Shown in pieces: positions 38,409 through 51,500 of a stretch of DNA of 64,000 nt. The notes beneath the pieces were generated by a model. It was given only the letters and a program-made list of their open reading frames with translations. It ran no database searches and was not told where the DNA came from. Source of the stretch: Ananas comosus. Lineage: Eukaryota > Streptophyta > Magnoliopsida > Poales > Bromeliaceae. Position numbers and translations under genes: made by a program. Numbering within the stretch: position 1 is the stretch's first letter; every line of letters begins with the position of its first letter. The DNA lies in assembly GCF_001540865.1 (NCBI RefSeq), contig NC_033628.1:1798001-1862000 (forward strand). Reading direction: 5' to 3'.

Positions 38409-38417
38409 AATTTAAAT

Positions 38418-38979
38418 TGATAGATGAGGACAATTGATTAAAGAAACCCTCTGATTACAAAGAGGAATAATTTAGACAGCAAAGCAACTCAACCACTAGG
38501 ATTTGTGACCCCTATATATTTTCATATTTTCCATTTCCCACATTGATTTGATACTTTGCGTTTAAGAAAGAATGTTTTACTTTTACAATTGTTGAATATA
38601 CTTGTAGATTAAGTTTAATGCGTTTATGCGTCCAAAAGCCCATCATTATCAGATCTTTGAACAATCCTCCTCCTACATTATCAGATAACAGTGTTTTAAT
38701 TTTTTAGTTTTTCAAATTTAATTATGATATCTGAGATACTTGAAGCATTATTCAAATCTAAATTAACAACAAATTGTAAATAGAGGAGAAAAATTACATA
38801 AAAACTCGAACTTTTATTTAATGTAATACACCAAAGTCCCATAGACACATGCATCAAAGCATAAACTGTATAAACAAAACAAATGCAACATTTCATTTAA
38901 ACTTATTACACATAAAAATAACTAAACCAAGTTACAGATGCATGATGGATGCATGATCACTATATTAATCCAAATGTAA
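38418..38979. other. Spacer between MULE and P450 3' end
   Basis: AT-rich; no gene seen. The position near 38690 corresponds to the site of a 4.4 kb insertion in the inverted copy. Confidence 0.5.
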
Positions 38980-39417
38980 CTATTGAACCGGTTTGAGCTT
39001 AATCGGTAAACCGTTACGGAAATCGACTTGTGGCTTCGCCATCGGATGATCCGGTCCGATTAACTCAAAATTGTAGTTTTGGATTAGTGTGTGGAGAAAT
39101 ATTGCAATTTCCATCCTTGCTAGGTCTCTACCTGGACAGAGTCTCAATCCCCCACCAAATGGCATGAAACTGGCCTTCTTTGTATCAGATAAAGTCTACA
39201 AAGTAGAAGAAACAAGATGAATCAGTTGGGGGGGTGAATTGTTTTTGTACTAATTGGAACTGCTTTTGGAAGAAGAAGCTGGTTTTGAATAAGAGCTCAC
39301 CTCCCATCTCCATGGATTGAATTCATAAGGATCTTCAAAAACTGATTCATCCAAATGTGCTGCAGCTAGGTGTACTATGACACCAGTTCCTTGTGGAATT
39401 ACATAGTCTAGAAGAGA
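38980..39417 (-). CDS. Cytochrome P450 (CYP85 clan), last two exons only
   Basis: Exon 39417-39301 encodes DYVIPQGTGVIVHLAAAHLD and then FNPWRWE (the PERF-region motif typical of the CYP85 clan). Exon 39195-38980 encodes TLSDTKKASFMPFGGG, RLCPGRDLARMEIAIF (heme-binding loop with the Cys ligand) and ends IKLKPVQ with TAG. Such enzymes are ER-anchored oxygenases acting mostly on sterols, brassinosteroids or terpenoids; the exact family and substrate cannot be told. Splice borders are good and the two exons join in phase. The N-terminal three quarters of the protein (I-helix, ExxR, anchor) is not found upstream, so the gene is truncated, either by the poor assembly beyond 39500 or for real. Confidence 0.85.
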
Positions 39418-39519
39418 CAAGTACTAATTAACATTAATTAATTAGCTCATTTAAAGCAATAAAAACATTAGTTAATTATCCCTATTCGAAAAAAATGTGA
39501 TAAAATATCAAATTAGGGC

Positions 39520-42500
39520 ATAAGATTGGAACTAAATGAGGTTGATATTTCAAAGTATCGTCAAGATTATTTAATATGACAATAAACAATAATGACTTCG
39601 TTTTGGTTGAAAAAGCAATCGAGCAATATAAACAGAATTCGTTGCAAAAATAAAATAATGTGTTTTACTGAAAGAATAAGCTAAATTTAAGCAACATAAA
39701 ACATTTAATCGAGTGGCCCTGAAATTACTTTAGATAATATAAACACTTTGGTGCACAGAATATTAAGTTCGAAGTAAATCTCTTTAATCACAATATTCTT
39801 GATAAAAATATTTTAAATTGGTTTAATCCCGTAATAAAATAGTAATTGGTTGAAGTAGGATGATAGAAAGTATAGTGGGTAAAATAAGTATTTGTCTTTG
39901 GTTGAAATATTTGCTTTAAAGAACAAGCGTGGTGATTGAGGTAACACCACCATATCCAAAGTTATAATATGAATTTGGAATAATTCGTGTATTAGGGTAT
40001 AACGGCTACCTTCTTAATAACTTTCAACCCCGAACCAACAGGTGCGGTAGGCTCTTCATCAAAAACTTCTCTAGTTCTTTCACCATTTTTTTTTTAGTTT
40101 TTTCCTTACCAACCAATTTAACTTCACAACATTAATGGAGGAAATCTTCAATTTCATGGTCCCTTTTTATGTAATTTAAATTGGTTTTCGTCCATACATA
40201 CACCAGTGGAGCACCGTGGTCTACTAAATACTCATGTCTCTAGATGAAATCACGAGATAGCCTATTCCCTTCCAGCAATTGCATTTCAATAATATACATC
40301 TTTTTTATGAATATATAATAATTATGGTAAACGATAAGAGCACATAAACATTAAAGCGGTGATATAATATAACTTGGATAATGAGCTTAATGTTTATAAT
40401 AATGGAATTATGCAAATTATTACAGCTAGTGTCATTCTTACATTTGATAACATTTTCTTGGCTATATATATAATAGAGGAGTAAGGTCTGACCGGGGAGT
40501 AAGGGGCTTTACAGTCATTAAATATTTCCATACTCACACTTATTTAATTATTTTTGTGCGTAGTGAAAAATGATATCTTGCATCGATTAAATTCACCTCA
40601 TTTATCTAATTAATTTCTCCAAATTTTACTAAACTATATTCATTACTGGTACACAGTTCCATATTAAATTCCATAATTTTCATTAACCAACCCACATTAG
40701 ATATAGTGATTTTTCATTCGCATGAAAGCCCATTTCTTTCGCCCATATGATTGAGGAACATTAGTATATGGGATATTGAATTTATGGCTATTGAGATAAC
40801 CTGATTCATTTGTAGTATTTAAGCATAGGTAGCATATAGGAAGCATTACTATGTAGGCATAAATCTTACTAATGAATGGAGAACTGCGTTCACCTATAGA
40901 AATAATAGGAATATTATTCATTCCTACTCATATTGATAACTTTCATTAAGCGAATTTAGATAACTTTAAACTAGATAATAATCACAAAGTCAAACATTAC
41001 GTGCTAATCGGTTATTATCTTCTACAGTTACGATTTCCACTCTTTTTAGATTATTCCCTATCCGTTAGATATACTATTCAACAAACCACTGACATTATCA
41101 ATCAATTTGCTCTGGAATACACGCACTATCATACTATTTTTTTTGCCTCCAACCGCACATTCTTTCATTCAAGAACCGAGACTTATATACCACAAAAATA
41201 GTTCGTGTTTATTTAATTGTATACACGAATAGCTATTTATATATGAGTAAATGCACATAGTACTAGATATAAAGTACAGAATATAAGAGTTACTATAATA
41301 GTATCATTAGGGCGCACAGCATACAGTAGTTGTTGTTGGCTATTACCGATTTTTTCCAGCCCTTTCTCTACGAATTTTAGTAGGACCATACAGTTACATT
41401 TTGGGAGAGATTAGAGTATTCATTTTATTTCTTAACTCATCATGGATTAATATTTATTTAAGCAGCTGGGTAATAGTTTAGACATACTCAACGCTAAAGA
41501 GGTAGCACTAACTAAAACATTGAAACCTAAGAGAGACTCGTATCATCCAATTAGAATTTTAATCTAAAGACTAAAAAAGTTAAAGAGAATTCCAACTATT
41601 GCTAATTTGTTTAATAAATTTTACGCGAATAGTAATTATTTGTCAACTATATTATTTTTTATAATAATATTTATTTGTATCATAGTGGCTTAATCATACT
41701 TATTAGGTTATTTTTGCATATTCCATTAATTATAGTAATTATCCACAAAAGGGTGATGAAAAGAACTCAAACAACACCGAATAACTAGGATTGACGACTA
41801 AGTAAGCGCGTTCATTAGACTTAGCCAAAGGTTTCTTTTACTCTTTAATTCCCAATTATTTGCCCGGACAACATAACTACACAGGCTCTAAGGTAAAATC
41901 TATATAAAATTAAGATAAAAAACATACGTACCGTACTTATTTGAATAATGAACACTTGAAGTCGAAACTTTTAAACTACATTTATTTTGTGTGTTCATGA
42001 CTGGGCGAGCCCAAATTTTTAAAAATTTTGATTTTATTATCCAACTTTTAACAATTTAGTATAGTTATATTTCTGTTTTTCATAACGGATTCAAGAGTAT
42101 TTTGTCAAATCTGTTTTACACATAACATCTGCAAATGAACAAGACAAAATTCAACAATGACGATAGTTGACTTTAAAATGATTATACAATCAGTTTTTCT
42201 ATGATATTAATTGTCTACGATAAAATTGGGTGCTCATTTGCACCATTCAAGTCATTCCCTCCTTTATATCAAAAATGTAATGATAGTATAATTAATTTCG
42301 ATACAAAACTATAGTGTTTGTCCAATTGGAGTAGTTATGATTCCAGAGGAATGTGGGGCGTAATATATGAAAAATGGTGAGGTAGAAAATATAAAGCAGA
42401 AGAGCCCATAAAGGAAGATGAGAAAGAGTCGACGAGGAGGTACGACTTCGTTAATGGATATCGAAGAAACTCGTACTCGACGAGGAGATGATGACATAAT

Positions 42501-43600
42501 CAGTCCTTGATTTCGTGAACGCCGTGCAATGTATTAGTCAAATTTTTAACCAAATATAACGACCGGCGTTGCGGTACTTTATCTTTAAGGGGCATTCTAT
42601 TTTTTGGGATTTCAAGCGCAATTTGTCGATATAGCTATTGACAGATGAGGGTAAATGTGGGCAAAATACTTTTTAGTATGATCAGTTAATAGGTCAGACA
42701 ACAAATATAGAGATTGAGAACCTTATAAATGAATTTCATTTTATTTCCTTTATCTTACAATATATACTAAACTTTTAAAATTTTAATCTTTACTTTTCGC
42801 AGTTTTTAAATTTACTTTAATTTGTTCTCCATGGAAAATCACACTAATTCGAACTCCTTTTTTTAAAATCTGCACATTTCGTATCATATACTCAAATTCG
42901 CACCTGATTTAAATTAGTAATTTCAGCTAGGATCACGACTCTTCATGCAATTATTACAAACTATAGGTACATTTATATAAACTACATAATGAGTTTAAAC
43001 TTTTAAAGTAAAGATAAACATTTTGAACCGGGAACTAAATGAACTTAATAATCTACAAAAAAAAAGTGGAAGCACAAATAACAATTTAAATTTTGAGTAA
43101 TTTTATTATTCGAGCTACATCCAGCATCAGAATAGTATAATCGTTTAAGATAAGTTTGTGATATATTGTTCTCAGGTATACATACAAACATTATAGCACG
43201 GAATCAACATTTAAAAAAAAACAACAGTTTTGTAGTTCTCACATTAATCTATTTTGCAGAGAGAATTTTCACGAAGAGCCAGATCGATGTTTAGAAAAAC
43301 CAAGAATTTAGATAGGACGGAGCAACAACTAACGCTGGATGATTATCAAGTTATTCGCCGACATTCACGCACAAAATTGTGAGGCTTCCAAATAAAAAAC
43401 TAAAAATTTATAAGAATCACTGTCTTTTTTATTGAATAAAACTCATTATTGAAATTTTCTCTCTGTAACTTACTGTATCTCGAGAAGACTACAAAGAGTA
43501 TTTTTACTATATTATACTTCCATACGAATTAAAAAAAGAGCTTATCTATACTATTTTAATTATCAATCATATAATAAACATCTCACATTATTTATTTGTC
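39520..43600. other. Gene-free AT-rich spacer of uncertain sequence quality
   Basis: No exon of the P450 or any other gene is seen. ORFs are short and random. The stretch leads into a block that recurs after the 25-N gap and is probably unpolished gap-fill sequence. Confidence 0.5.
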
Positions 43601-45756
43601 ACTACAAAACCATCTATTACTTACTAATATAATATATACTATAAATACACACCTTTAGGTACCTATCTATCCGGTAACACCATGCTATATAACTGATGAT
43701 AGCATGCAAAGCACTTGTGGGCTAATCCAGGTTTCTAGCCCATTATTAGATTTTATCCTTTTATTCAATTTTTATTTTAAGCGCCACATTAATTATACAC
43801 ATACTCAATCCACACACGTTTCAATACAATTTCCTAACAGCGAACTTTTTGTTTATCTATTTCTACGACGAGCATATTCTGCGATCCAAGGCGCTAAAAA
43901 ATCAATAAAGTTTCATAACAAAATTGTTGCTATTAATTTAAGATTATGCTCCATGGCCCAGTTTTATTCGTAATTTGTCAAAAACATTTACAAACAGGAG
44001 TGTGCCATTATTGAGACTCTTTTATTGGCACACAAATTGAATATTTGTAGTTAGATATAGATGAGATGAGTAACGGAAGATGGTGATAGATGGATAAGTG
44101 TTTGAATCGCAAGAGGCTGAGGTCACTTAAATAATGTGGGGAGAAAAATTACTTAGCGGATATTCTATTTAAACATCTTCACAAGAATTATTACTCACAG
44201 CACGCTTCAACCGCCTCGGTCTTCTAAAAAGTATTCTAGCTCATTTTATTATATATATATAGGCTATAGTAAACACAATTATTAAATATTATTCTGAAAT
44301 AGATTAATTTAATTATGACTATCAATTATATAACATAAATTTCTCACTAATTAGTATATATATGAGATCTTTACTGCTTATTGGAAGCACGGAGGGCCTT
44401 CCGTGCTTCCATCGAGCTTTTCCGATATTCACGAATGTTGCGACTTTTATTTCCCTTTTCTGATATCGGTGCGGACGTCAGGCATCATCCCGTTAGAGAT
44501 TCTAATCTACGAATAGTTTGAATGTTACCGGATTTTCTGTGCCGAATACACACAAAATGTTATGATTTTTCGATAATCTATGTTCGCCAATAGTGAGTGC
44601 GAAGGGTTAAAATCAACTAATTTTAATGGCGTAGTGCACGCCCGTTTGCAAAGTTTAACGCGTAAGAAATATCCAATATCACTGACTGAAATTAGAATAA
44701 GAAAAATCTCTATATTATATCTCAAGTTAGTATCAATATACTTTGATCTACTTTCAATAGGAAATTTAATCAGATAAATTTTATACACGTTTGTACAGAT
44801 TTATCTTCAACAGATGATAGATTTCCTGATAATAATACTGACACCTATACGCTCTCACTAGGCGCAAATAATAGCTATAAATCGGCACTATTATTTTCTA
44901 CACTAATGCATATGTCAAGGTAAAACTTTACTATAAAAGTTTAACGAGCTTGACTCACAAACGATCTATTCAGAAAGATACGACAATATATTAAACGACC
45001 TGGAAAGCACAGAAGCAACTTCAGAGGGATACGTTTAATTTTGAGATTCTACATTCTTAACATCTACATCCATCAACACTCTCTCTATAAAAATGAGATA
45101 AATATAGCATAGAACATAATTGGTCAACTTATACATCAATATAAGTTCTTCAATTCGGAACGAACATATTTGTCCTTGTGAAGGTCATTAGCGAGACTCT
45201 GCGACTCGGAAATGTTGTTAGGATTCTCCTTAGGAAAGCAAGCGTAGACCGAATATAAAGGTACCTCGCTATAATTTGATACAGGGCTAGCAATCCAACT
45301 TGTGTTCGCACCTCAGTTCGTGTTCGGCTCAAGATGAGCTCAGTATCGATCGCTCGTGTAATAAACAGCGAACACGAGCTGATTTTTTAACTTGAAATTT
45401 AATAATCAAACATGAGTCGCTCGCTTGTGTTCGGTTCTATATACTTGAATATATTACAAATTTCTACTATTTGGATTATGGGCCAACTCAAATGTAAAAA
45501 ATCTATATTTATAAATTTTAATTATTAGATTAAAATTTTAATGTTCTAATTTTCTCTCACTTTTCGCTCAGCAATAGAACTAACATTTACCTTATTGTTC
45601 GCGATCTAGCTGTGTTTGGCTTGTTAATAAACAAGACGAGCACAAACTAGATTTTTCAACTCAGTATTTTGATGAGTCAGCTCATTTCGCTCCTTTAATA
45701 ATGAACGAATACGAGTCGACCCCAACTCGCTCGTGTTCGGCCGTTGACAAGGCTCA
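43600..45756. repeat. Left copy of a direct repeat flanking the N gap
   Basis: Matches 45880-47655 in the same orientation with many small indels: e.g. GAAGGTCATTAGCGAGACTC, GATACAGGGCTAGCAATC and TTCGTGTTCGGCTCAAGATG occur in both in the same order, as do the MITE-like parts. The two copies probably represent one locus whose overlap was not merged. Confidence 0.8.
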
Positions 45757-45781
45757 NNNNNNNNNNNNNNNNNNNNNNNNN
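45757..45781. other. Assembly gap of 25 N
   Basis: Exactly 25 Ns, a placeholder length used by some long-read gap-filling programs when a gap is overfilled or only extended. This fits the duplicated flanks. Confidence 0.95.
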
Positions 45782-45879
45782 TGTAGCTTAAGTTACTGAA
45801 GAATACATATGTTATGGACATAGTCTTACCATTGTACCAAAGAAGGCAATAAACGTATAATATACTTACATATATTATA

Positions 45880-47656
45880 TATATATATAATAAGTATTAT
45901 ATATATGGGTCCAGCTGCTATACTATTGATAGATCAGCACTTGGTGGCTATCAGGTTTTTACCGTTAGATTTATCCCTTTCCATTATTTTTACCGTTAGA
46001 TTTATACTAGTTCAACCAACCACACTACAATCCTAAGGGTCACACATTTCGAACCGACAATATTTTCGAATCAATGGCTGAAAAAATTCAATAGTTTCAA
46101 AACTTGGTGCTATTAATATATTCAGCCACCGATACTTCAAAAGCCCAGGAAGTGGTATTTTGCACCAAGGAGTTAGCGCTTTTTGAGTTTTTAGCCATGG
46201 AATGGAAGATATGAGTTGAGATGATAGTGGTTAGGTGGTGAAAATGATAGTGTTTGATCAAGGGGTACGTATTAGTAATTGAGGGGAGTAGGATCCAAGG
46301 GTTAGACTAGAAGCACCAAGGGGATGGCTGCTTCTAAACGTATTCTAGCTCAATTATATATATTAATATATATATATAGTATAGTGTGTGAGGCTACTAT
46401 GTTACACTGGAAGCACAAGCCTCCGATGCTTTCAGATGTTTTCGATGTGCTGCGATCTTCGAATCGTCGATTAGTCCGTTTAAACTTGATCTAGAATATT
46501 TGAGATGTACCTAAAAAAATAAATGTTATGATTTTTCCGATATCATTGCTAGTTGATCGAAGGGTTCAAAATCAACATAATTTTAATGGCCGTAGTGAAG
46601 CCGTTTGAAGTTTTAACGGTTCGTTGAGAAATATCCAAATCACGTGAATTTTGATTTAGAAAATTCTTCATATTATATAAAACAACTCAATATCTTTGAA
46701 TCTCAAAATTTTAATGTCTATTATCAGTTGTTTGTAATGATTCTTTATTTTCAGCGTTGATTTTGAGCCCTTTGCGTTCACATAGGCGAAATAATATCAA
46801 AAAAAACTTCACATAATTATTTCTAGCAGGATACTTCAAATACTCTAGATTAGTTTAACACGGAGCCGATCGACGATTCAAAATCGCATACATGGAAAAA
46901 CAACCTGAAGCACAGAAGGCTTGTACTTTCGAAGTCACTAGTAATCCAACGACTCTCTCTCTCTCATCTCTCTCTCTCTCTTCTCTCTTCTCTCTATATA
47001 AGACATAAAATTTTCTAACTTTAATGTTCAACAATATTTGTTTGTGGAAGGTCATTAGCGAGACTCTGCCGCTCGGAAATGTTGTTAGGGATTCTCCTTA
47101 GGACACAAGCGTAGACACGGAATATAAGGTACCGTCGCCTATAATTTGATACAGGGCTAGCAATCGCAAAACATGTGACTGTTCGCATCTCAGTTCGTGT
47201 TCGGCTCAAGATGAGCTCAGTTATCGATCACTTCGTGATATAAAACGAGCGAACACGAGCTGATTTTTTAACTTTGAAATTTCAAAAATCAAACCATGAG
47301 TCAGCTCGCTTTGTGTTCGGTTTCTATATAATTGAATATGATGAAACTTTCTTACTATTTGGATTATGGGCCAATCAAATGTTAAAGAATCCTATATTTA
47401 TAAATTTAATATTAGATTAAAATTTTAATGTTCTAATTTTTACTCAACTTTTTCGCTCTAGCATAGAACTAACAAATTTAGCTTATTGTTCGGAATCCTA
47501 GCGCTGTTTGGCTTGTTATAAACAAGACGAGCACATCAAATAGATTTTTTCAACTTCAGCATTTATGATGAGTCAGCCTCATATTCGGCTCCTTTAATTT
47601 AAGGATGGAACGAATACGAGTTCGACCCAACTCGCTGCGTGTTCGGCAGTTGACGG
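45880..47656. repeat. Right copy of the direct repeat flanking the N gap
   Basis: Second, clearer copy of 43600-45756. It contains family A (45905-46140) and family B (46141-46362) MITEs, a third repeat-like block from 46385, and a 600-bp block of TTCGTGTTCGGCTC / CGAACACGAGC sequence (47040-47660) ending GTTGACGGCCCT, a hAT-like terminus. Confidence 0.8.
45905..46362. mobile_element. Adjacent MITE pair, families A and B, second location
   Basis: Family A (GCTATACTATTGATAG..., TTTTTACCGTTAGATTTAT, ...TTGGTGCTATTAATA) is followed directly by family B (GGAGTTAGCGCTTTTTGAGT..., AAGCACCAAGGGGATGGCTG, ...GTATTCTAGCTCAATTATAT). The order is the same as at 11411-11860. Noise in this stretch prevents defining target duplications. 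Confidence 0.55.
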
Positions 47657-47772
47657 CCCTAATTTGATATCTTTATACAATTTTTTTCGACATAGGGATA
47701 ATATTGAACTAATGTTTTATATCGCTTTAAATGAGTAATTACTTAATGTTAATTGTAACTTGTCTCTTCTAG

Positions 47773-48212
47773 CATTATGTGATTCCACAGGAACTGGTGT
47801 CATAGTACACTAGCTGCAGCATCATTTGGCATGAATCAGTTTTGAACGATCCTAATGAATTCAATCCATGAGATGCGGAGGTGGATCTTAATCCAGAAAC
47901 CAGCTTCTTCTTCCAAGAGCACTTCCAATTAGTACCAAAAACAATTCACCCCCTAACTGATTCATCTTGTGTTCTTATTGGTTAGCTTTTTAGTTAACTA
48001 GACAAAGAGGCCAGTTTTAGCTCATTTGGTGGGGGGATGAGCTCTTGTCAGGGTAGAGACCTACGCAAGGATGGAAACTGTGGCAAGTAGTTTCTCACAA
48101 CATAATCCAGACACAATTTTGAAGTTAATTGGACCGGATTCATCCGATGGCCGAAGCCACAAGTCGATTTCCGTAACGGTTTACCGGATTAGCTATAGAC
48201 CGGTCACTAGTG
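47773..48212 (+). pseudogene. Noisy copy of the P450 last two exons
   Basis: The counterpart of 38980-39417: GTGATTCCACAGGAACTGGT and CATTTGGTGGGGGGATGAG are recognisable, but frameshifts occur within a few codons of each other. They are spread as sequencing noise would be rather than as selection-free decay with intact blocks. Not a usable gene model. Confidence 0.75.
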
Positions 48213-48524
48213 TACATTTTGGAATTAATAGTGGGTCATGCATCCATAGCATATGTAACGTTCGGTTCTGTTAATTTTTATGTGTAATTAAGTTAAATGA
48301 ATGTTGCATTTGTTTTGTTTAGGACAGTTGTTATACTTTGTATGCATGGTCTTATGGGACTTTGTGTGTTTACATTAATACAAAGTTCGAGTTTTTATGT
48401 AATTTTTCTATCTTATTTACAGTTTGTTGTTAATTTAGAGTTGAGAGAATAAGCTGTCAAGTATCTCATCAGATAATCTAACTTAAATTTGAAAACTAAA
48501 AAAGTTAAAACATGTTTATGATAT

Positions 48525-51500
48525 TTAGTGTTTGAGATAAAAAAAATTCGAATGAATTAAAATAAAGGAAGGAAAGAGAAACGGAAGGAAAAGATTTCAA
48601 AAAAAAAAAAAAGAGAGGAAATAAAAAGAAGAAAAGGATGAAAGCAAAGAAAAGGAAAGAATAAAAAAAAATCTCTTTCTTTTGTTTCTTTTCTTTCCAT
48701 TGTCCACAGAGGTATTTGACCCCTCTCCTCTGCCGTGGCAGCTACAGGAGCGCGGGTGCTCTGCACATGTGTTGCACACCCCTCCCCCAAAATCCGAACC
48801 AGGTTAAAAAAAAAAGAAAGAAAAATGCTTGGCTCTTCTCATCACGACGGGCGCACGGCTACGACGATTCGCACGACGACGATGACGACGGCAGATTATG
48901 CTAGGCGCGCCACTTCCTCAACGAGATAACGGAGCAAATGCATGATACGATAGTGCGAAGGTCATAGGACTTAATTTCTGTGTAGCATATTTATCAATCA
49001 TGAATTTCGGTGATCAACGGTTTCAGAAAGCCGATGCAAATTTTACCATCAAGTCTGTCATTTTCGCGTAGTATGCAGATCGCTAATTTAACCGTGGCGG
49101 CCATCTTTCGTGTATTAGGTCGAGCTTATGGATTCGATACGAAACGTATTTTACTAGTTAAACGTGCGGCCATCTTCGTGGATATGGCCTCGACATGTCA
49201 ATGCTATCTTGATCGAGCACCATTTATCTTGTTAGCGAAAAACAGTGCGGCGCATCAGTTCGTGATAGGTCGAATTGTCGGAAATACGTAAAGAGCCGTG
49301 CGGCCCATTCTTCGTGATTAGGCCTCGAGCATGGTCGAAAGCGTAATCGAGCGGCATCTTTAGTGCATAGGATCGACCGATAAATCGGCGTACAATAAAT
49401 GATAATAAAAAGATGAACGGGTGTCCGTTTGAGTTCGAGCATGCTTCTATCGTATTCGATTCGTTGAACGTTGATTAATTTCGTATATTTTGAAAAAAAA
49501 AAAAATGAATAAAAAAGAAAATGGAGAAAAGCAAAAAAAAAAGGAAGAAGAACGAAAGAAAAAAAAAAGTAAAGAGTTTTTTTTTTATTTCTCTCGGTTC
49601 AAAAAAAAAAAAGAATGAAAGAATCAGAAAAAAAAAATAAAAAAAAAAGAAAAGATTAAGTACAAGATATCAAAGAACAAAAAAAATGATGAGAGAATTC
49701 CTCTCTCTCTCTTCTTCTCTCTCGGTTATACAGAGATGAGAGAGAGGATTTTGGCAGATCAAAAAAAAATAAGAATAAGAAAAAAAAAAGAAAAGAAGGA
49801 ATTCAGCAAAAAAAGAGGGAAGTGAAAAAAGAAAGAAGAACAAAAAAAATTAAGGAAAGAAGAAGGAATAAAAAAAATACATAAAAAATAAAAGATGTTG
49901 ATTGTGGACTATTGAAAATTGGTTCCAATTTCATCACGTTACTATTAATGCCTAGTTACTAAATCGAACTATAGCAGTTCAAAAACTTTGATAACCATGA
50001 TACATAAAACCGGTTTTGGCGACCTAAATGGACATTCCACAAGTTTCGCTTCAACCTTCGAAACTGTTCACACACCATGAGCATACAAGTAGATCGTGAA
50101 CACGAGGTAACTTCTTAGAAGGGTTGAACTGGATTCAGAAGGGTTCAAGTCAAGTGCGAACCATAAGCTCATCCGCTTTGTTTTTTTTGTTTTCTGTTGT
50201 ATCCTGTTTTTACTGCGGTTCAACTACAATAAAAGCAGGGAGGTTCGAGCCAAGCCAAGTTAAGCAACTAGTCGTTCAACCCAAACGAATCTTAAAGCGA
50301 CCTGACTACGAATGTAATGTGGATCCGATCGGAATCAAACCACAAGGAATTCGATGTAATACCCGACAGCGGACCTGATTCAGCTCGCACCGTAACGGAA
50401 TCCTGCTTGAAGCCAAACAAGGGATTTGAGCTCTTAAACAGAAGGGATGCGGATCCAAGACTGAGAACTCGAAACGAGATTCCCACCACAACCGGGCGCT
50501 ATGAACCAATACACAAGGGTTTGATTAAAGGGCAAAGTGGATGGCGCGGACGCGCATCCAGTGAACCGAATCGGATCGTCGTGAACAAATATTAATACGA
50601 AGATCATCCTCAGAATGAACAACCAAATCAACGTCCTTGAACAAATCATATGGCATTCGACTTAATCTTAGCGGATCCATTCCAAGTTAAACCGAACCAG
50701 ATTTGGTCTTTGACAAGAGCAGTTAAAGGACTTTCATCGGCCAAAGTGGATTCCGACTTGAGCCTGAACATGAATAGACTTCGACTCTCGAACCCTAACC
50801 GGGGTTCGACCCGAACCAACAGAATGAAGGATGGACCCGAAAACGACAGTCATCCAATCCGAACCAAACTGTAAGAATCAACGCAAACCAAGCGGCGATG
50901 GATCCCGAACCAAAAATTATGGTTCATCAATTAAATCACAAGATGGTTTACCCAACAAACAAAGTCATAAATAAGAATTTCAAAAACCAAGAGTCTCCAA
51001 CAATAATCCCAAACCGAAAATTCCACAAGATTTAAATCCCGCAATACCGAGAGTCCGAACAACTAACCCCAAAAACCAAAAACCAAACTCCATCACGACC
51101 GAAACGTCGCTAAACTAAACCAATTTCAAACGACCGAACGCGATAAATAAACCAAATTTCAAACGACGAGAAAGTCGGTTAATATAAACCCAATTTCAAA
51201 CCAGACGAAAGTCGTTAAAACTAAAACCCAAATTCCAAACATGAATTCATTGAAACCAAAGTCATACAGTAAACCATGGACTCACTCACGCTTCATGAAT
51301 AAATCCATAACCAAATCCGATGAACCTATATCAAGTTCCATGAACAAATCATACACCAATTCAAGAAATATTCCAAGTTCCATTGAACTAAACATTAGTC
51401 ACCAAATCATGAACTATATCACGTATCAATGAACAAATCCATACACAAACCGCCAACATATCCAGCTTCCATTGAACCGAATCCCTGACAAGGCAAACGT

